The notes beneath the pieces were generated by a model, which ran no database searches, had not been told where the DNA came from, and saw nothing but the letters and a program-made list of their open reading frames with translations. This document shows positions 19,380 to 23,662 of a stretch of DNA of 23,662 nucleotides, piece after piece. The stretch is from a virus. The stretch covers positions 1 to 23,662 of IMG/VR virus record IMGVR_UViG_3300035698_019872; one strand, written 5' to 3'. The translations under genes were made by a program, and so were the position numbers. Numbering within the stretch: position 1 is the stretch's first letter; every line of letters begins with the position of its first letter.

Positions 19380-19963
19380 TGGCTAAAGACTTTACTATCA
19401 GAATGATAATAGACCCTAAAGAGAAGGCTAGGCTTAATTTTGTCATTGATGCGCTTCGTTCTCTTTCTTGGGTTAAGCCTGTTTTAAAGAAATCTGCTTT
19501 TTTAATGCTTGATTCTATTAAGATGAATTTTGAACGGCAAGGCAGACCTCAAAAATGGGCATCTTGGTCAAAAAGGTATAAAGCTTGGCGTGATAGGATT
19601 GGAGCGCAAGGAAACATTCTTGTTTTATATGCTAAGTATACACCTGAGTTTGGAAGATCAAGAGCTAATGCTAAAAAAAGAGGTAAAATCAAAACTAGAA
19701 GTTATAACGCTGAGTTGATGAAAAGCATTCTTGACACTAGCAAGTCATTATCGCTTGGAGCAAGAAGTTGGAATATAGGAACAAACGTTAAATATGCAGC
19801 TACTCATCAGTTTGGCGATCCTTCAAGAAGAATTCCGGCAAGGCCATTCTTTTTGTTTCAAGATATTGATGTTTTAAAAATTGGCAAAATGATAGAAACA
19901 GTAATTAATGGAATCTTTAATGGTAAAATTTCAGCTGCAATTGATGTTTCTAAGGTGATGTAA
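19379..19963 (+). CDS. Phage virion morphogenesis / tail completion protein, 194 aa
   Basis: The C-terminal half has the motif set of the P2 gpS / Mu gpG and HK97-gp10 type tail-completion proteins: GTNVKYAATHQFGDPSRRIPARPFFLF (about 144-169). The upstream conserved part WASWSKRYKAW and the KSILDTSKSL segment also fit. The N-terminal region is helical and basic. Such proteins link tail and head or finish the tail end. TAATG overlap with the preceding gene shows coupling. The identification is firm at family level; the exact contact is inferred. Confidence 0.85.
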   Translation: MAKDFTIRMIIDPKEKARLNFVIDALRSLSWVKPVLKKSAFLMLDSIKMNFERQGRPQKWASWSKRYKAWRDRIGAQGNILVLYAKYTPEFGRSRANAKKRGKIKTRSYNAELMKSILDTSKSLSLGARSWNIGTNVKYAATHQFGDPSRRIPARPFFLFQDIDVLKIGKMIETVINGIFNGKISAAIDVSKVM

Positions 19964-19964
19964 T

Positions 19965-20498
19965 ATGGCAGTTCAATCTATAGATTTAGAACAGGTTGTT
20001 GACAAGGTTGTTAGTCTTTTAGAAGCAAGCCTTCCTGCGAAGATAGCTGAAATTAATACTTTGAAAGGTGCAACTGATACTTTGATATGTGATGAACCTG
20101 CTGCTTATTACTTTGGTTTGCGAATTCTCGATACGGTAATCGGAGAAAGTGGCGGCCCTGTTGTAGAAGTTACTACTACAAATATTGAAGGGCTTGAATT
20201 TAACAACGGATTATCAAAAGAAGAGATTTCGATTATAATAAATCTTCATCTGTGGGAACCGGATGATACCTTTCAAGAAATTGAGAGGAAAACTTATAGG
20301 TACGGAAGAGCTTTAAGAGAAGTGATGTCTGATGAAATAATCAGACGAGAGTTCTTTCCACCTTCTTCTAATATAAAGGATTCTGTTATTACTGGCACTG
20401 AGTTTACTATGTTGGATCAAATTGGAACAACATATGTTAAGACAGTTACGCTCAGATTAAAACTGATTCAATATCTTGGCTATACGCAATTAATTTAA
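19965..20498 (+). CDS. Probable tail terminator protein, 177 aa
   Basis: It begins 1 bp after the stop of the tail-completion gene. The N-terminal amphipathic helix (LEQVVDKVVSLLEASLPAKI) is followed by strands VEVTTTNIEGLEFNNGLSKE and ISIIINLHLWEPDDTF and a helix (YRYGRALREVMSDE), ending in a strand YVKTVTLRLKLIQYL. This alternating alpha-beta layout and its gene position match tail terminator (lambda gpU-like / SPP1 gp17-like) proteins. No unmistakable motif exists for this family, so the call leans on gene order. Confidence 0.6.
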   Translation: MAVQSIDLEQVVDKVVSLLEASLPAKIAEINTLKGATDTLICDEPAAYYFGLRILDTVIGESGGPVVEVTTTNIEGLEFNNGLSKEEISIIINLHLWEPDDTFQEIERKTYRYGRALREVMSDEIIRREFFPPSSNIKDSVITGTEFTMLDQIGTTYVKTVTLRLKLIQYLGYTQLI

Positions 20499-20513
20499 TT
20501 GAAAGGATATACA

Positions 20514-20903
20514 ATGAAAGTAGTTAAATACGTTGGAAGTGCTAAGAAGAAGTTCAGAATTGATGGCAAAGAAATTAAAGCTGGAGATCTGATCAAACTT
20601 GAAAAAGGACTTGAACATCTTGCTAAACTCGATGAGTTTATTGTTGTTGGCGAGCAGAACGAAATCATAGAAGCGGAAACAAAAGAAATTGCTCCTGTCG
20701 TTCTTGAAAAAGAAGAAGTAAAAGAAATTGAAGATGAAAATGAAAACGGAATAGATGATTCTGTTGACGAAGCTCTTGAAGAACTCGAAGAAAATATTGA
20801 CGAGATCGAAGAGAAGATAGAAGAAATAAAAGAAGAATCTAAGCAGCCTAAAAAGCGTGGGCGTAAAAAGAAGATTGTTAAAGAAGATAAAGAAGATAAA
20901 TAG
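20514..20903 (+). CDS. Small acidic protein with basic C-terminal tail, 129 aa
   Basis: ATG 20514 (MKVVKYVGSA) is preferred to TTG 20499, as AAAGG precedes it by about 7 nt. Residues about 1-48 form a small beta domain (FRIDGKEIKAGDLIKLEKGL...FIVVG). This type occurs as short proteins in many phage head-tail regions. A Glu-rich helical region follows (about 50-110), then KQPKKRGRKKKIVKEDKEDK. The tail has RGR followed by lysines, like an AT-hook without the proline. It is architecturally parallel to 17780-18352, although the N-terminal domains do not align. Function unknown. Confidence 0.6.
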   Translation: MKVVKYVGSAKKKFRIDGKEIKAGDLIKLEKGLEHLAKLDEFIVVGEQNEIIEAETKEIAPVVLEKEEVKEIEDENENGIDDSVDEALEELEENIDEIEEKIEEIKEESKQPKKRGRKKKIVKEDKEDK

Positions 20904-20920
20904 GAAAGGATTGTGAAACA

Positions 20921-22333
20921 ATGGGAACTATTAATACAGCAGACTTCCTTACATATACTGACCAGATTGCAGCTCAGGTAGAAACTTACAATGGCGCAAC
21001 TGGTAATGGTATAGATGGTTACGGAAGCGAAATTACAGCAGCCGATGGCGCTCAGGCTAATGTTGGTAGAATAATTGCGCTTGCTGACCATGAGATAATC
21101 AACGACTTGTTTGTTGGTTTTCAACAGCAGCTCAACAAAGTTAGTGCTAATCCTCTGATGCTTCAGTATGCTATCGAAGGAGCCAAGTCACTTAATAGTC
21201 ATGTTGCTGGAACAGATGCGTTTCTCACAGCGAACAGAGTCAGGATAGCTCCTGAGTTCAAATATATTTGCGAGAGAATTCTTGGCGAATTGATTACAGC
21301 TGCCAATACTTATCCGCCTATATTTGACAAAGCTGCTGACTTGACGGTTACTGGTATTAATGCAGGAGCACTGTCCAATACCACAAACGCAAACGGTGGT
21401 CTTTATATTGGAAACGGATTGTTTGCTATAAAGACAAGTGCATCTGGTATTGCCGATGATCTTGTTTTAAATCTTACTTGTTATAAAAATTTTGGTTCTA
21501 TGGTTGTTGGTGGAACAGAAAGAATAGCTGTTTATTTTGATACATCTGATGTAGAAGGAGCTTATAAACCTATTCTTTCAGATCATGAAACTCTTTTTGC
21601 TCCGGGTGGAGCTGCTATTACATCTGTTGCAATGTTCAATCCGTTTAGTGGTGAAGCGCCTAATTTTTATATTGAGAAAACAAGCGCTCTTGCTGGTGCA
21701 GAAGCTATTGTTTTAACTCTTACTTGTACGCTTGCAAGTGGAGTTACAGAAGTTAAAACAGTTGCAGTAAATGCTTCAGATATAATTGGAACAGTAGATC
21801 TTGTAGGAACTCATCCTGATGATGAATATACATCTGTTACATTTACTTCTTCAGATGTTGATCCTGCCGCTGCAAACACTTGGAAAATCGGTTTTTGCAA
21901 TAAGTTTTATGGTGTAGCTCTTGCATCTGTTGTTTCTGCAAATGGTGTCGCTGATACATTCGAGATTGGCAACATGGCTGGTACAGTTGAGATTACAGCT
22001 GCTAATACTGCTGTGATGTCTGGCTGCGAGCATATAGATGATGATCTTTATAATGGAGCTAATTGGGAACTTGAAAAATGTACCGCAGCTGGCGGTGCTG
22101 CTGCTGTAGCGTTTGTATTCACTTGTACTCTTGCAGATGGAACGACAGAAGAAAAAACAGTTAATGTTGATGCTTCTGATGCAGCTGCTACTCAAGACCC
22201 TATTGGAACTCATGTTGCAGATAAATATATTAAAGTTGCGATCAGTACAATAACTCCACCTGTTTGTGTTGTTGGAACAGCTGGAGAAATTTGGAAAATA
22301 GTCGCTAATCAGGAAAGAAGTCCTGCTCTCTAG
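20921..22333 (+). CDS. Virion structural protein A with three internal repeats, 470 aa
   Basis: Residues about 1-135 are helical and shared with the next gene. Both begin MGTI, and LNSHVAGTDAFLTANRVRIA aligns with LNSHVAGVNAYLTAQAERVA. The remainder consists of about three copies of a beta-rich domain at roughly 168-240, 250-325 and 382-462. Each copy opens with KTSA/EKTSA/EKCTA and has an LTCT/FTCT strand; copies two and three also share a VxVxASD turn, a GTH segment and a closing W-K-I. The domain looks Ig-like, and the protein ends NQERSPAL. No enzyme motif is present. Position before the tail-tube gene suggests a tail or neck structural protein; the exact role is unknown. Confidence 0.65.
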   Translation: MGTINTADFLTYTDQIAAQVETYNGATGNGIDGYGSEITAADGAQANVGRIIALADHEIINDLFVGFQQQLNKVSANPLMLQYAIEGAKSLNSHVAGTDAFLTANRVRIAPEFKYICERILGELITAANTYPPIFDKAADLTVTGINAGALSNTTNANGGLYIGNGLFAIKTSASGIADDLVLNLTCYKNFGSMVVGGTERIAVYFDTSDVEGAYKPILSDHETLFAPGGAAITSVAMFNPFSGEAPNFYIEKTSALAGAEAIVLTLTCTLASGVTEVKTVAVNASDIIGTVDLVGTHPDDEYTSVTFTSSDVDPAAANTWKIGFCNKFYGVALASVVSANGVADTFEIGNMAGTVEITAANTAVMSGCEHIDDDLYNGANWELEKCTAAGGAAAVAFVFTCTLADGTTEEKTVNVDASDAAATQDPIGTHVADKYIKVAISTITPPVCVVGTAGEIWKIVANQERSPAL

Positions 22334-22347
22334 GAAGGGAATAAAAA

Positions 22348-23136
22348 ATGGGAACAATTGCCAAAGCGGATTTCTTAGTTCTTGCTGATAGCATTGCCGC
22401 TCAAACAGATCAACTTTCTGCTGTGCAGGGAGATGGAAGTGGACATGCGGCTCCTGCTACAATCAGTGATAGCGTAAGAAATATTCTTGAAGATTTAATT
22501 CTTAATATTGACCCTGAAGTGATAAGTGCGCTTCAGGACGATTTTGAGAAAATGTTGCTTAATACTTTTACGGTTCCGAATGCATATAGTCCGTTTAAAG
22601 ATTCTGTTGCTGCATTGAATAGTCACGTTGCTGGAGTGAATGCTTATCTTACAGCTCAAGCTGAAAGAGTTGCCCCTCAGTTTAAGACTGTTATACAACT
22701 TATGGTAGGCGAGATTCTTGACCCTGCTAATACGTTCAGTCCTATCGTTGCAGATATGGGCGAATGGAAACTTACTAGTTTCGGGCCTAACATCGAAGTG
22801 TTTACAGATGGCGATGCAATAGATACTAATAATTATTATGCATCTCACCTTCAACTTAAAAAGACTTCTGTTGCTCATGTTGCTGCGGCAGCTGCTTTTA
22901 TTTTGGAAGTTACATGTACGGATTGGGCTGGAACTTCTACTGTCGTGGAAGTAACAGTAGACCCTAATGATGCTCTCGATACACTTTATGACATTGGTGT
23001 TGCTCTTCCTGTTCCATCTGATATGTATACAGATGTTACAGGTATAGCGTACAAGGCTGCAACTCCACCTGATGTCGAAGCTGTAAATGAAACATGGCAA
23101 GTCGTTTCACAACTCGAAAGAACTGTTACATTATAA
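22348..23136 (+). CDS. Virion structural protein B, paralogue of A with one repeat, 262 aa
   Basis: The gene starts 14 bp after protein A, with AGGAAGGGA upstream of the ATG. Its first 135 residues match A in pattern (MGTIAKADFL, SIAAQT, LNSHVAGVNAYLTAQ, RVAPQF, GEILDPANTFSPI). Only one copy of the beta repeat follows (about 168-256), from LKKTSVAHVAAAAAFILEVT to WQVVSQLERTVTL. That end mirrors the WKIVANQERSPAL end of A. This is a tandem duplication in which the repeat number changed. It is probably a virion structural protein; alternative stoichiometries or a decoration role are equally possible. Confidence 0.65.
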   Translation: MGTIAKADFLVLADSIAAQTDQLSAVQGDGSGHAAPATISDSVRNILEDLILNIDPEVISALQDDFEKMLLNTFTVPNAYSPFKDSVAALNSHVAGVNAYLTAQAERVAPQFKTVIQLMVGEILDPANTFSPIVADMGEWKLTSFGPNIEVFTDGDAIDTNNYYASHLQLKKTSVAHVAAAAAFILEVTCTDWAGTSTVVEVTVDPNDALDTLYDIGVALPVPSDMYTDVTGIAYKAATPPDVEAVNETWQVVSQLERTVTL

Positions 23137-23160
23137 TATAAAAAACCGAAAGGAAATAAA

Positions 23161-23661
23161 ATGGGAACTGTTGCGAATGTACTTCATGGAATAAGCTCTT
23201 TGTCAATAGATGGAGCTGATGTTGGTTTCACTTCTGGTGGAGTTGAAATCGAGAAGAGTGTTGATACGTTCGAGAAGCTTGTAGACCAAGTTCTTGACGC
23301 TCTTGACGTTGTGCCTACTCAGTATACGTTTCATGTTAATACCGAGTTTGCAGAAGCTACTCTTACAAATCTTTATTTCGTCTGGAATGAAACTACAGCT
23401 CCGGTAGTTGTACCAGCTGTAACCAGAACTCTTGATCTTGGATACCAGCAGGAAATTCCTGAGCATGAGCTTGTGTTTGTTGGAACTGACCCTGAAGGCA
23501 ATGCGAGAACTTATACAGTTTATCGTGCCAAGAGTGCAGATGCATCTGCTCATTCACTTAAGAAAGACGAACAGATAATTATCCCGGTAGCATTTCGTTG
23601 TCTGCCTGACTTCACAAAAGCTGAAGGTGCATGGTATGGTAAGATTGTTGACACTCTCTAA
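23161..23661 (+). CDS. Tail tube (major tail) protein-like, 166 aa
   Basis: The stop codon ends one base before the window edge, so the gene is complete. The N-terminus, LSIDGADVGFTSGGVEIEKS followed by FEKLVDQVLDALDVVPTQYT, is the pattern of siphophage/myophage tail-tube subunits (an IDG-DVG-TSGGV strand pair then a VDQ turn). The late strands DEQIIIPVAFRCLPDF fit as well. Tail-tube subunits stack as hexameric rings. It also starts MGT, as do the two genes before it, and has an AAAGGAAAT site. The family is likely; whether the tail is contractile cannot be told here, as no sheath gene precedes it. Confidence 0.75.
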   Translation: MGTVANVLHGISSLSIDGADVGFTSGGVEIEKSVDTFEKLVDQVLDALDVVPTQYTFHVNTEFAEATLTNLYFVWNETTAPVVVPAVTRTLDLGYQQEIPEHELVFVGTDPEGNARTYTVYRAKSADASAHSLKKDEQIIIPVAFRCLPDFTKAEGAWYGKIVDTL

Positions 23662-23662
23662 A

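Noticed and set aside
1-23662. CRISPR array, rRNA, tRNA, insertion sequence or integrase
   Set aside because: No regularly spaced repeats, RNA gene cores, transposase motifs or recombinase signatures were seen on either strand.

Overview
The window is 23.7 kb of a tailed double-stranded DNA phage (or prophage) genome of low GC content. It has a two-arm layout. A leftward arm (minus strand, about 1-9060) carries early-type genes: small regulators, zinc proteins and nucleotide metabolism. A non-coding divide lies at about 9060-9595. A rightward arm (plus strand, about 9596-23661) carries packaging, capsid and the start of the tail genes. Strong Shine-Dalgarno sites, TTGACA-type promoters with TGn extended -10 boxes and a 3D-domain cell-wall protein would fit a low-GC Gram-positive (Bacillota) host. 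That host is an inference only. No integrase, polymerase, helicase or tail sheath is in the window.

Left arm. Genes are packed head to tail, many with ATGA stop/start overlaps. Recognisable members are a dCMP-deaminase-like enzyme, a zinc-finger plus helix-turn-helix protein, a metallophosphoesterase, a short PnuC-like membrane protein, a HAD-type 5'(3')-deoxyribonucleotidase, a T4-gp1-like deoxynucleoside monophosphate kinase, and two related proteins with a sigma-70 region-4-like domain. The rest are small unknown proteins. Five otherwise dissimilar proteins in this arm share a short basic motif, [KR]-P-[NRK]-R-[IV]-V-K-x-R. In four of them it is at or within a few residues of the C-terminus, and in one it is internal. 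Four leftward promoters can be placed (9031-9058, 8521-8548, 6968-6995, 4546-4574). Two genes too short for routine ORF calling were found by hand: a 37-aa membrane protein and a 54-aa zinc ribbon.

Divide. About 540 bp without a credible gene holds a 20-nt alternating pyrimidine-purine (Z-DNA-prone) tract, an ATTC-type tandem repeat, a perfect 11-bp hairpin and a terminator-like hairpin. It is the most likely place in the window for a control region or origin.

Right arm. Two small genes, a 3D-domain wall protein and two unknown small genes precede the large terminase (GpA-like, with an extra N-terminal zinc knuckle) and an HK97-type portal. A separate promoter then drives a fused prohead protease/scaffold, with a likely internal scaffold start, and a major capsid protein carrying an apparent Ig/FN3-like insertion. 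A strong intrinsic terminator closes this capsid unit. Downstream come an acidic AT-hook protein, four head-tail joining proteins (connector, stopper, tail completion, tail terminator), a second acidic protein with a basic tail, two paralogous repeat-containing virion proteins, and a tail-tube-like protein ending one base before the window edge.
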